Positions 50,962-61,638 of a stretch of 64,000 bases of DNA are shown in pieces; the stretch's first letter is position 1; each line of letters opens with the position of its first letter. The notes below the pieces were generated by a model. The model saw nothing but the letters and a program-made list of their open reading frames with translations, was not told where the DNA came from and did not search any database. The stretch lies in the NCBI RefSeq assembly GCF_000210295.1, contig NC_026737.1, forward strand, positions 868,001 through 932,000, given 5' to 3'. Source of the DNA: Trypanosoma brucei gambiense DAL972 (Eukaryota > Euglenozoa > Kinetoplastea > Trypanosomatida > Trypanosomatidae). A program made the position numbers and the translations under genes.

Positions 50962-51351
50962 CTATTCTCCGCCTGAAGTTGCATGTTCTATATATTCTCC
51001 CCAGCGGGAGGCGAGGCTGATAAGCACTACGCGGCGATACCAAAGTGCGTCTCTACTCGGATAAATCCTGTGTGAAAGCCTCTCAGCGCTTCCTAGTGAC
51101 TCCACTTGGGTGATGCCACTTACCCTATGTGCGGTAATATCGTTCTTGGCAACTTTGCTCATTGTCCAACGTGATTCGACCCTCTTCTCAGTGGCCGCAA
51201 ATCGAGGCTTGAGGGATTTTTTTTTTTTCGCATCGCTCACCCCCTGACCACGCCACGTGAAAGGCACATGGATCCCAAGTGCGGACCCCGAATGGCGAAC
51301 GCCCCGTTCTTTTTCCCCTTCGGAATCTCCATAAGTTGCTTCTTTCACCAC
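50962..51351 (-). pseudogene. Possible second ingi-like fragment (region after RT)
   Basis: A minus-strand frame contains LGIHVPFTWRGQG, then ESRWTMSKVAKNDITAHRVS and GITQVESLGSAERLSH. It resembles the LGIxxDxxLxFxxH ... RLxKVQxxAAxxVxGI ... region that follows the RT domain in ingi and L1Tc. The match is partial. It is separate from the arm element, because it lies upstream of that element's linker rather than downstream. Confidence 0.4.
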
Positions 51352-54300
51352 TCGACCACGCTCTCCAGCCCTTGGTGTGGCGTCTCCATCGGTTTCGCCA
51401 TGTCCAAGATCGTTGCGGTGATGTTCAGATCACAAGGGAATAAACTATCCCCGGGTCACGGGGTTTCATTTACCTCCACACTCTGCCTTCCCACCGTCAC
51501 GTTTAAAAGAATGAGACTTGGGCAATGATACCGGGGGAAAAAGCGCATCCCGGCACTGCATTATTGGACAAGGCGCTGCTTGTTCTAACCGTTTCAGTTT
51601 ATTTTATAAACAGCAAAATACTTGTCCCCTGTGTCAGGCATGAGTTTACTTTGAACCGCCGCAGCACGCGGGGGAAGCGTCGCAGTCCAAAAAATCACTA
51701 ACACATTACTCATAAATAAGCACTACAGCGCCGCGCTTCTCCTTCCCCAGGACCAATCATATTCATCGCCTATCTAGTGGAGCTGATGCCGAATACTTGT
51801 GGTCGGAAGCCGAGCTGCTGCTCCATAGAGCCTTTAAAGATCCTTATTGCGGGTTCTTCAACGAGTTCGTACACAGTGCTAGTTAATATCGCCGACTGAG
51901 GCGAAACAATGCCCCCAGCCGATTCGTTTTATCCAATGGATGGTGCGATGATCATCTCCCCCGCTACTCAGGAGGCTTGTTTAATCTCCGGAAACGATCG
52001 TAGAGGTAAAGGAATATGCCCTGCTAATTCCACCCATCTTCCCTGCCTTCTCAGAATAAATCTCGCCTTTCCCAATCGCAGTTCGTCCTGACGATTCCTG
52101 TCGCTTTTATCAACTTAGTGTGTTTAAACAATTCAAACACGCCGCCCTTGGTCATGGAAGTACTCACTGGAGGGACTTCCAGATCCCCCCTGGCACGCTT
52201 CGCATACATACCAGCTTGCGTCTCCTGTTACCTCTTCGTCAATGGATGTCCGCATACTGTTGGCACCGGGGGCGGGGTGACGGACGCGACGAAATCCCTA
52301 ACTTAACCAGTCTCCATTCTTCGTTTTTGGTAGATGATGGTTTTGAGGCACTTTGTTGCCGTGCTGGTGCGGTAGTGTCGGTCACCGTCACCTTTCTTGG
52401 GTGAACGCGGGGCAGCCCTTTCGCCAAAAGTGTGCGTGAGTGTGGGTTGTTTGTGGTGCCATGTGGTAGATTACGTATGCGATAACTCCCTTGATCTAGC
52501 TGGCTCCTGTGATCACTTTTACCCCTTTATCCTCTTAGGGGGTATCAACTGCGCACCGCTTTCGGGAGATTAGCCATATGCCCCCTTCCCTCAAGTGCAA
52601 GAGCGAATGTGGCCTTCAGCACACAATTCCTTCTGCATCACTCCCTGCCTCTGCATCGAAGGTGACCCAACGCTGATTACCATCAAGGGCCATCACCTCT
52701 TTCCGGGATGCGACCTCATATTTTTTAAATCAGGCAACTTCTGTGGGGGACGGCCGAACCATAAACTAATCTTCGTCAGATTGGGGACACGTTACCGGCA
52801 ACAGTAAAACCTCGGTCCACGGACCAACCAACTGTAAATTCCCCATCCTTGGCATCTGGAACGCAGGACCCCTGTTCAGAGTGGTGGGAATTTGCATCCG
52901 CTCAAATCGCTAACGTTTTTTAGATTCTAGCTCGGTTGGTCAAACATTCCATGCTTACATGGGGATTTCTGGGGAAATGTACCGAGTTCGCAGCAAGGCA
53001 CTCGCCATTTCCAAGCGGCATCATAGCAGACACCACTTGCCAGGTTCCATTTTTTTTGACCCTCAACCGCGTCTGTCCCGCTCCGAACGGGTATAGAGAT
53101 GACGCCGTCCTTTACTTTAGAGCTGGACAACACTGCGTGTTTGTAGCGGTAGAAAGCGCGTACCACATTTACTCCAGCCTTCGTGTATACCCTTGAGGGA
53201 AGCAAAAGACCACCGTAAGCAGGTGAATAATATGGAAAAGAGACAATCTCTCTCCGGCTTAGGCACTTCCTGCACCCCTTCGAGTTTTGCAGAGAATGAG
53301 AACTTGGTTATGCTTAACCTTCCTATTAAGGGGTCGCTACGATCCCACCGATGCAGAGCGTAACAGTATGCTTGCGCCGAAGCGACGTGCGCTCAGAGGT
53401 TATACTTCACCAGTAGTTCTCTGTTAGTTCTGCACACGGCTTCTGGTCGCTGTGCTCTAATCGCCAACACCACTTCGACGACACAAAGACACTAACTTTT
53501 GGGGGGTTCCTTTTGCACGGGAGGTAGGACCCTAGTACTACGATGAAGTACCCAGCATGATGAGGGGTACATGCCGTAAGGTACGCAAGCTTTTCGTCTT
53601 GGATGACAATGTTCCCACCATAGTGAGGAATAGAGAAAAATAGCGGTCGATTTTCTTAACACATCCAATTCGCTGCACATCAGCCCGTATCGGCACTCCC
53701 AGAGTAATATAAGACCACTAAGAATACTGAGATCATCGCACAACCCCATGGTACTGACGTTCCTTCGGCTTAGAGACATCAGAACATTCGCAAACAATTT
53801 ACTCACAAACATTGGTGATGCACTATTCAGACTGACGTTGAGTAACAACGGTATGTCCATACCGGTGCTTATGAAATCAAAGCTGATATGCCGTTCCCGT
53901 AACAAAATCTGTAGCATGATCTATATTTCCCTTAAAAATCCTTCTACTCCCTGTCGTCTTAACCACTCGCTCAACTGTGCAATGATGTGGAAAAGATAAT
54001 AGGATCAGCTTTCATTACTTTATTCACTCTTCGCAGTTTCCGTCTGGTATGCCCTCCACATTGAAGACAGAACACTGCCTTCGTCAACAATAGTCAGGAG
54101 CGATCTTTTACTCAGTAACAGCGAGGATGCGAGTACACAAGACAATGCAGCCTTAATGTTAGGCCGCATGCGGCTTTCATTACTTCAAACAAGTTAAGCA
54201 CCTTTGAACCAACTGCACGGTCCTTGTTGCGGCTTAAAACATTCTAACACCGCAGATGTCTAGGTTACCCGAAGGAGCCACTCGTGTACCTCACCTTCAT

Positions 54301-56960
54301 AACATATTATCACATGAAAGAGCTACCTTATTTCACCGGAAAAAAGACAACGAAGAGTGGTAGACTGGCTGACGTAGCTACGCTAACAACATTTCCCCCC
54401 TCGTGACTAGACTGAAAGAAGCTCAGCAACACCGAGGCAGTGCGTATTCGATACCAGTGTAGCACCTACTGAACAAATGGTTCATTGCACGCAGTTTATT
54501 TTGCATACCAACAGCATTGAGGCCACGCAAGTGTCTATATTAAATTGGCTAAAAGAAGAGTTATGGAGAATATGTATTTCTGTCCCTCACCATTGTGCAG
54601 AGAAAGGGATGTGATGACAAGAAAAAAAAAACGAATGCTATTATGACAAGGATGCATCCCCACCACATGCCGTGTGCTTTGTGGGATTCAATGACATCTG
54701 CTGTTTATACCGAATAAAACACAGGAAAACTTTTGCGTCACCCACCCGCTCTGACGCGCTACACAGAACACGATTTGGCGTGGTGACAAGTAATCATACC
54801 CTGCCTTTGAGTTTTCGCAGTGACTTTAAACGGGTATTTTAAACACCCGAATCAGAGCGAAACAACCACGATGAACGTACCCTACAGTCGGAACACTTTT
54901 CTGTTATTATTTTCTCACAATAAAACAAAACAACAAAACAACACACACACGAGTGTCCGAAAAATACAACGGATGACGGTTCCATGCTTGATCTTCCGCG
55001 TTTTCGTACGGATTGCTTGCAGGCTCAAGTGCCCCCCCTTTTTACTAATTCATCCGTGTGGCTCTGTTGCCTAAATACCGGCGTTGTAACTCATAAACGC
55101 GGTGTTTTAACTACAAATGACGGTGCGCAAGAGCACAACAAAAAGCTAGTGGCATATTCCCCATATCCCTGACAGCGGTACTGAAGCCACGGAGTTATCA
55201 CCAAATAGTTAACTTCACAATCCCTTTGTTCCTTCGTAACATCCTCGCTTCGTGTTGCAAGAAGGGAGTGTAATTGCCTGCCTGTTTTCAATGCCCAGTG
55301 CAGTTGGTGGCACCAAAAAGGCCATCCTTAGGTAAACGTCCAGGTCCCCAGATATTAATCGGCAAGGAACTCTCCCGAAACTGGGTTATAACAAACGTAA
55401 GTGTTTTCGTCTGAAAATTACTCTCCTGTTTGTGAGGTTGGATAGCCACGCAAAGTTCATGTGGTAAAAATGCTTATTTCCAGTGCAGATGATTGTGCAC
55501 ATTCTGTCTTCTATCACGGCAAAAACTTGTCCTCTGAAGTATCAGAAAAAATTAACCGAGCACGAGTTGGTTAAAACGAGCATGCATATGGTCATTACTT
55601 ACAGCAATCGTACTTGGCTTGAGGAAAAAAAAAAATAAAAAGAATAGCGGCACCTTGGAGCGCAAGGCGCCTCGAAGCGATCATTGTGTTAGAGTGCTGA
55701 CGGCGACCTCAACCACCACAGTATGTTATCAGGCGATGGTGCTTTGCTTAGGTAGGGATGTCAAATCTCTACCACGCACTACACCAGCTTTTCGGCACGG
55801 TAGAAAGTTGGCGAGCGCCAACTAACAGTCAAATACACGACAAGCCGGTTATCAGATGGGACGTTCTCTTCGGAGTCGTCTAGGAGCATGTGCATTTCTC
55901 TGCACCGGCAGCTGTACACAAATGTTAAAAGCGAAAAGTTAGCATTGAACAACTGGATATATCTAGGAGCTTGGGCGAAATATGGAGACCATGTCATCAG
56001 AACAACACTTCTGCGCTGGCTTCAATCCTGTCACGCAAAGCAATGTAAGCCTTACTTCCTTTTGACAGATCACATAACTTCAATGATGACGCAGACTCCT
56101 CTGCTGCTGCATGTTCCAACAATATGCTACAGACTATAATTTCTGCATGAACTGCAGTGACGCCGTAATGATATAGCATGGCATATTCTAACACTCATTC
56201 TTGCATGATCTCTCGTACTTCCGACAACATCAGGCAAGTTTTGAGCATTCGTCGTCAACAAAAATTCGTGTTTGTTTCTACTAGGACTACCGCCGGCGTT
56301 CGTGGAGGTGTCATTCATCCGCTTCACACCAGCACAAGTGCTTCGTACCGTCGCGGACACGGCAATACCTGAAACAGGTTCGCTCGCGGTCTCCCCACCT
56401 CCACTTCCTCGTGGATTATTCTTTCTGCCTGCCCACTGGGGCGCAGTCGAACTAAGGAGACGGGCATATCCATGTGCACTCCGACTGCCCCGCGATACAA
56501 CTGCCCCAACAGCCAAGGGACCACACAACACGGGAGACGGTGCTCGGCATCACTTTCCCAGTCCCCCTTTCCTTTTCCAATGCCGCCGCTGCGGTCAGCC
56601 GACTAAACTTCCGTGGGGGATCGTCGGCACGTTGAGTGCCTACGGGCGCGCACCACTGCCCCCGCGTGTCTACATCTGCGCAAGCTAACCCCGAGGCAAG
56701 AGGCGCGACCCCACAACACCCGGGGGCGTGCAACTGCTTCCCGCCCCACTTCGGACCCGATTGACAAAGCGTCACCGCAGTTGAAGAACATCAGGCCTCC
56801 ACCGGGGCCGATCGAAACCTTTCAGCGTCCCTTAAGTCCGTAACGTCCCACCGTGCGAACGGGTGGCCCCTACCCAGTAGCTGATCTGCAGGCGCAAACC
56901 AGCGCAGAGGGAAGGGGGTTTGACACTCCTGTGATACCTCATGCGGTCGAGGGCCAGCGC
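51352..56960. other. Gene-poor relic region
   Basis: About 5.6 kb with no intact gene. Short frames (for example plus 52,120-52,404, minus 53,492-53,917 with HISFDFISTGMDIPLLLNVS, minus 56,127-56,531) may be fossil coding sequence but match nothing I know. Positions 54,000-56,100 are AT-rich and look empty. Positions 56,270-56,850 are GC-rich. Confidence 0.4.
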
Positions 56961-57155
56961 AAGCATGATGGTAGCGGCGGGGTGGAGCTCCGCGAACGTA
57001 TTTTCTTTATAACTCATCCTCAGCCGATGCGAAGCAGCATTTGTACTGTGGCACGCGATCTTCCAGAGCCATTTATCAATATAACAGATGAGAGAGCGAC
57101 TCTCGGTTTCTCATCCATATTACCGGGGAGCTGGTCCTTAATACCACAGCGAAAT
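56961..57155 (+). repeat. 195-bp inverted repeat, copy 1
   Basis: Matches the reverse complement of 61,094-61,288 with one base difference (GCGACT here, GTGACT there). An open frame crosses it (GVELRERIFFITHPQPMRSS then CTVARDLPEPFINITDER), which looks like part of a lost gene of unknown type. Confidence 0.93.
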
Positions 57156-58600
57156 GCCCAGAGCAAGGGGAAAAGGAGGTGAGCGTTGTGAACCGGCCTG
57201 TCCTTGCGGGTGCCAGCGGGCTTTGGGTTTTCAGGGTGGAACGATCAAAGCGGCGGTGGGAGAGTGGAAGCGGATGGGAATACGCTGAAGTACTGTGGCA
57301 GCGCCGCGTGCGACCGGTTGCTATGCGGGAACCTCCGTGGGTGGTGTTGGGTTCTGACTGTAAGTCGCGTGCCCGTGGTTGGGGTGCGAGCGTTTTCAAA
57401 GAGGCTCTTTATGACGAAAAATGAGTGGGCGTTCGCTGTCGTCTCCCCCGTCGACCGCCGCGAAGGTATTTGCTTTGTTCTATTTCATTTGCGCGATGCT
57501 TTGTGCTACAACCAGATTGAAAATATAGCACCTCCTTGAAAACCCAGAGGAAAATTTCTATTTTCATTTAGAGATAAAGTTCAGGAGACAGGAATATTTT
57601 GTGATGTTCCGCGGTGTGGGCAGACATATTGCTACAGAACGCGCGATACCATTGGTTGGGAGGTGAGCGTTGGAAAAGGACATGAAGCGAAGTGGGAGAT
57701 GGGAGGTATGTGTGTGTGTGTGTGTGTGTGTGTTGGGCGGTGGACCGGGGTGCGGTCCGATACAAGCGGTGGGCCGCCGGAGGCAGCGACGAGACATGTG
57801 CAAGTAAGTGGCACAACCCGAAAAAAAAAAAATTGGAGTTTGGTTAGGAGCTGACCCGCCTATGTGGCAAATCTGGACTTATATTTGCCTCTGTAGACTG
57901 TATGTTTCTGAATTTTGGTGATGCTGGACACCCACCCACCCACTCACCCCCCCAAACACACGTACGTGTACATTTGTATGTGCATGTGCTGCTGGCCATC
58001 TTGTGTGGTGCTGTTTCCAGCTATCAGTTGTCCTACTGTGCGATGGCAGCGGATGACAGATGTGAGTGGCTTGGGGGGGGGGGGGCGATATATTGCACAT
58101 GAGTGCATGGTATAATGTGTATGTGCGCGGTGGCGACGGAGATGGGTTTACCTCTTGGTGGATGGAGAAGGGCTGCTACTAGTGAGACCAACCAAACTAT
58201 GCACACTTTTGGCAACGCTTTCCCCACCACGCCCCCGGCGAGAAGGCTTTGTGAACATAATACAATGTCGTTACGCGTTTGATAAAGCGCTTAACGCTAA
58301 ACGTCCCGTGCGTGTGTTTGTGGCTGTGCTTTCCTTCAGATTGCTGTAAGTAAAGCGCATATGTGAAAACTCACCTTTAGAGTTTCATTGGGAGTGTTAT
58401 GCAGTTTCGTACTGGTGTCCAGGGGTGTCCACTGCAAAGGTAGTTTGTGACTTCAGTTTCATTCGTTGAATTTGCATTTCTAATTAATTGGCCCCCTTCG
58501 TGTTGGGGGACGCATTATTGTGGGGTTGAAGAGTGTTTCTCATGGTGTTGTCGCAAAGCGGTCGACACCATGCTCTGTCACACGTGTAGGGCGGTTGTAT
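57156..58600. other. Relic region with (TG)n and G-run
   Basis: No intact gene. (TG)n at 57,709-57,732 and a run of 13 G at 58,073-58,085. Short frames only. Confidence 0.5.
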
Positions 58601-60840
58601 GCGCGGGGACGTTGAGTTTTTTTTTTTTCGGAAGAAACACAGAGGGTGGGCGGAGGTGCCAACGGGCGTCTTCCGATTTCACACAAACATGTTATTCATG
58701 CCTACCATAAGGCTGATAGGTGGTTCAACGTGGAAGAGTTTTGTGAGACATTTATGTTTTTACAGTGGCTGCACGATGCTCTCATGGATTCGTGGACGTA
58801 CAGGAAGTGTGGTACAAGTCACATTGATACTGGAAGCTGTTGTAAGGTCAACATGCACGCTTTCAGTAAGCGTCTAACCGGCGGTGGGACAACTGATTTG
58901 TGGATGGCCACTAGCGGAGGCAGCAGATGAAATTGTATGACACATTATTTTCAGAGACTATGGGTTTCTTCACTTCATGTTTGTCAATGGCCATTATATT
59001 TGTGAAGGTGGTGTCTTCAGCCGCGCGTCGGCGCATTCCTCATCCGGCGTACTTGTTTGGCAAATGTTCGCGGTAAAGGACTCGAAATCATATGGCAAGA
59101 TGGTCATCATGAATGCTCTTGAGAGCACTGAGTCCGTAGTCAGTTTGTGGTTGACCAGGCTTAGGCCACGTGGGAATATCAATGCGCGATTCAAAGAACA
59201 AAACAGGAATGTGAGCTTCACCTCAACCGCCCTGTGCTTACACGAAAAGATTACTAACGTTAATTATTTATTAGACTAACCGCGATAGCGCTGCCGCTTA
59301 CGTCCGGAAGGATATGGGACAAACTATGAAAACTGCTCTGCACAAGTCAGCTGAATTGTCCAAATTGTAGCAGAATTAAACCAAGCTAAATTGCGGACAA
59401 AGCTTCCTCGCCGTAACGATGACCGTGGAGATACTTTCCCTTTTTCCTTTACGCTAGTCACTCAATTGTCCAACTTCCGTGCAATATCGCGGCGACAGGC
59501 ACGGCGTAGACACTCTACGGGCTAAGTTACTAATTCAATAGATATCAGAGATTTCCTGAAACGCGTGAGCAAGGCATTCCGTAGTGGTTGTATAAGTGTA
59601 GAGCAAGGTGGAGGAGGAGAATAATTGTGTACAGTTGGGAGGAGCTGTGTCAGGAAATTAGATCACGGCACAAAGGGTGGAGGTGACCTGATAGAGGCGG
59701 TGTTTTTTTTTCTTCTTTTTAACTGTGTTGAACTCGCCGAACCCATTTCTACATACATCAGGGGCAGTTACCATGATGCTCCTTACCCTTTCTCATTTTC
59801 AGGTTGAAATGATGACCAGTACAGGCACTGTGTCTTAATGTGGCGGCAGCTATCGGTATGCATAATGCGGCAGTTCAAGTCGAACCCCTAAGTTGGTCAG
59901 GTGAGAGGAAGAGAGCATGCCATACGTCGGGGGAGTGTTCGGTGGAGACCCATCGATATATGAAAATGTTCGTTGTGTTTAATGCTGGCACTGCCGGTGT
60001 ACGCTCTAGTTCCGCGAAGGTAAGTCTGCATGTCCCTATTCGATGAACCGAGGTGGCCCACATCTTTTGCGGCCCACAAGCACTCCTTCTGACACATTTT
60101 TGCATCCACTGCACATTGCATGTTCACGGTTTTATTATTGCCCTAAGGACTTTGTGGCTGCTGGCGACGTTTGAGGCGAATATGGGGTGTTGTTGCCCTA
60201 TGCGGCGTGTTCATTTTGACTTATGCCCACAACGACATTGATGTGGTGGCTACAAGCTCACATGTCTCTTCGTGCCTAGAGTTTCAAAAAAAAAAAGAAA
60301 CATGGCTATACTGTTGTTAGTATCATTTGTTAGTAGAAATATCCCTTATGTTTTTTTGTGACCAGAAAAAGCTTCGCAATAATGTCTAATATAGTATTCC
60401 TTGTACCGCTGTTTTGCATAGGGGTTGTTTTCATCAACTTTCTCCCTTTGTAGAGGTCTTAAAAGATTGTGAGGCAACATGTAAGCGCACACAGACAACC
60501 AGCCAGCCGTGAGGGGGATTCTGAGGGAGGTGGTGTTGTATTTTTGTCTATAGGATGCGGAGGAGTGCACTTACCAGAGCGAGATGCCACTGAATGGTAC
60601 AAAGTTTCTGGTGATTCTTGTTTCAACGCTACCAAAAGCGACACTGTATATTCCCTAGCGTTCAAACTCTACACGCTAGCGGTGGAGGCGTTCCGTGTTG
60701 AATGCCTTGAAGAATCACCTGGTAGAGGTGTGAATTACACCAATGCGGCGAGGCACTCGACGAAAAGGACAATATATGGCGGTACCGAATACATGTATTT
60801 CGATGAACATAGGTGTGCATACAAAGTTTAATCGCGCCGT
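58601..60840 (+). pseudogene. Unidentified gene relics, plus strand
   Basis: Three neighbouring plus-strand stretches look like broken coding sequence. These are 58,646-58,930 (HAYHKADRWFNVEEFCETFM ... MHAFSKRLTGGGTTDLWM), 58,977-59,279 (HYICEGGVFSRASAHSSSGV) and 60,469-60,831 (RDATEWYKVSGDSCFNATKS ... TIYGGTEYMYFDEHRCAYKV). The residue mix (regular Cys, an Asn-x-Thr/Ser site) recalls surface-protein families of trypanosomes, but I cannot name one. They are separated by stops and share the strand of the adenylate cyclase downstream. Confidence 0.4.
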
Positions 60841-61093
60841 TGCTTGGGGAGCATCGAGATTTCGTCATTGCCTATCGTTCACTTTCTTTTTTTAAATGAG
60901 GATATACACTGTAGAATATACGAATGCTCTGTCAGCACGGGGTGACCGCTAGAGGGACTGCGCATTAAAGGTCATCACATAACTCTACAAAAAGCCGCTT
61001 CACTGACTGAGTTATCGCTAACAAAGCTTTGCATGTCCTGTGTGTGTGTGAGTCGCTAATGCAAAACTGCAGAGGTCGCTTGGTGTCATGACA

Positions 61094-61288
61094 ATTTCGC
61101 TGTGGTATTAAGGACCAGCTCCCCGGTAATATGGATGAGAAACCGAGAGTCACTCTCTCATCTGTTATATTGATAAATGGCTCTGGAAGATCGCGTGCCA
61201 CAGTACAAATGCTGCTTCGCATCGGCTGAGGATGAGTTATAAAGAAAATACGTTCGCGGAGCTCCACCCCGCCGCTACCATCATGCTT
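61094..61288 (-). repeat. 195-bp inverted repeat, copy 2
   Basis: Partner of 56,961-57,155 in opposite orientation. It ends about 350 bp before the adenylate cyclase ATG. The flanking sequences of the two copies are unrelated. Confidence 0.93.
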
Positions 61289-61544
61289 GGGTTTATGTTT
61301 GGATGCTTTGGAGGGTGACAGTAAGGTACTGCGCATGTACGCTAGGGGAAGACCTGTTTGCGGTTGAAGGGTATGTGTGTCTTGGCGCAGTTGTGTCTCG
61401 AATCCTTTGACAATTTTCCCAGCGCATAAACATTTTATTAGGGTCTCTGGATCTGGGATGTCTCTGAGGTACTACTGTACCTGTCGATGTCACGAGGTAG
61501 ACGTTTCAAACTTGGGTTGCTCCAATGTGCAACATCAGATCTAG

Positions 61545-61606
61545 TTTCTTATGCGCACTTTCCCCATTTCTTCTCAGCACAATTATTCTTCCTGCTATTT
61601 CTGTAG
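61545..61606 (+). promoter_or_regulatory. Polypyrimidine tract and splice acceptor of the adenylate cyclase gene
   Basis: A long T/C-rich run carries AG at 61,576-61,577 (CTCAG) and 61,605-61,606 (TGTAG), leaving a leader of 30-60 nt. The upstream in-frame ATG at 61,525 would be removed by splicing, which supports the ATG at 61,639. Confidence 0.7.
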
Positions 61607-61638
61607 GCAACAAACTTGAGCAGCTGGGGGGCCCTATC

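Noticed and set aside
52800..52920. Plus-strand ILGIWNAGPLFR as start of an ingi endonuclease domain
   Set aside because: Only a dozen residues are suggestive, and neither strand continues with the expected endonuclease motifs.
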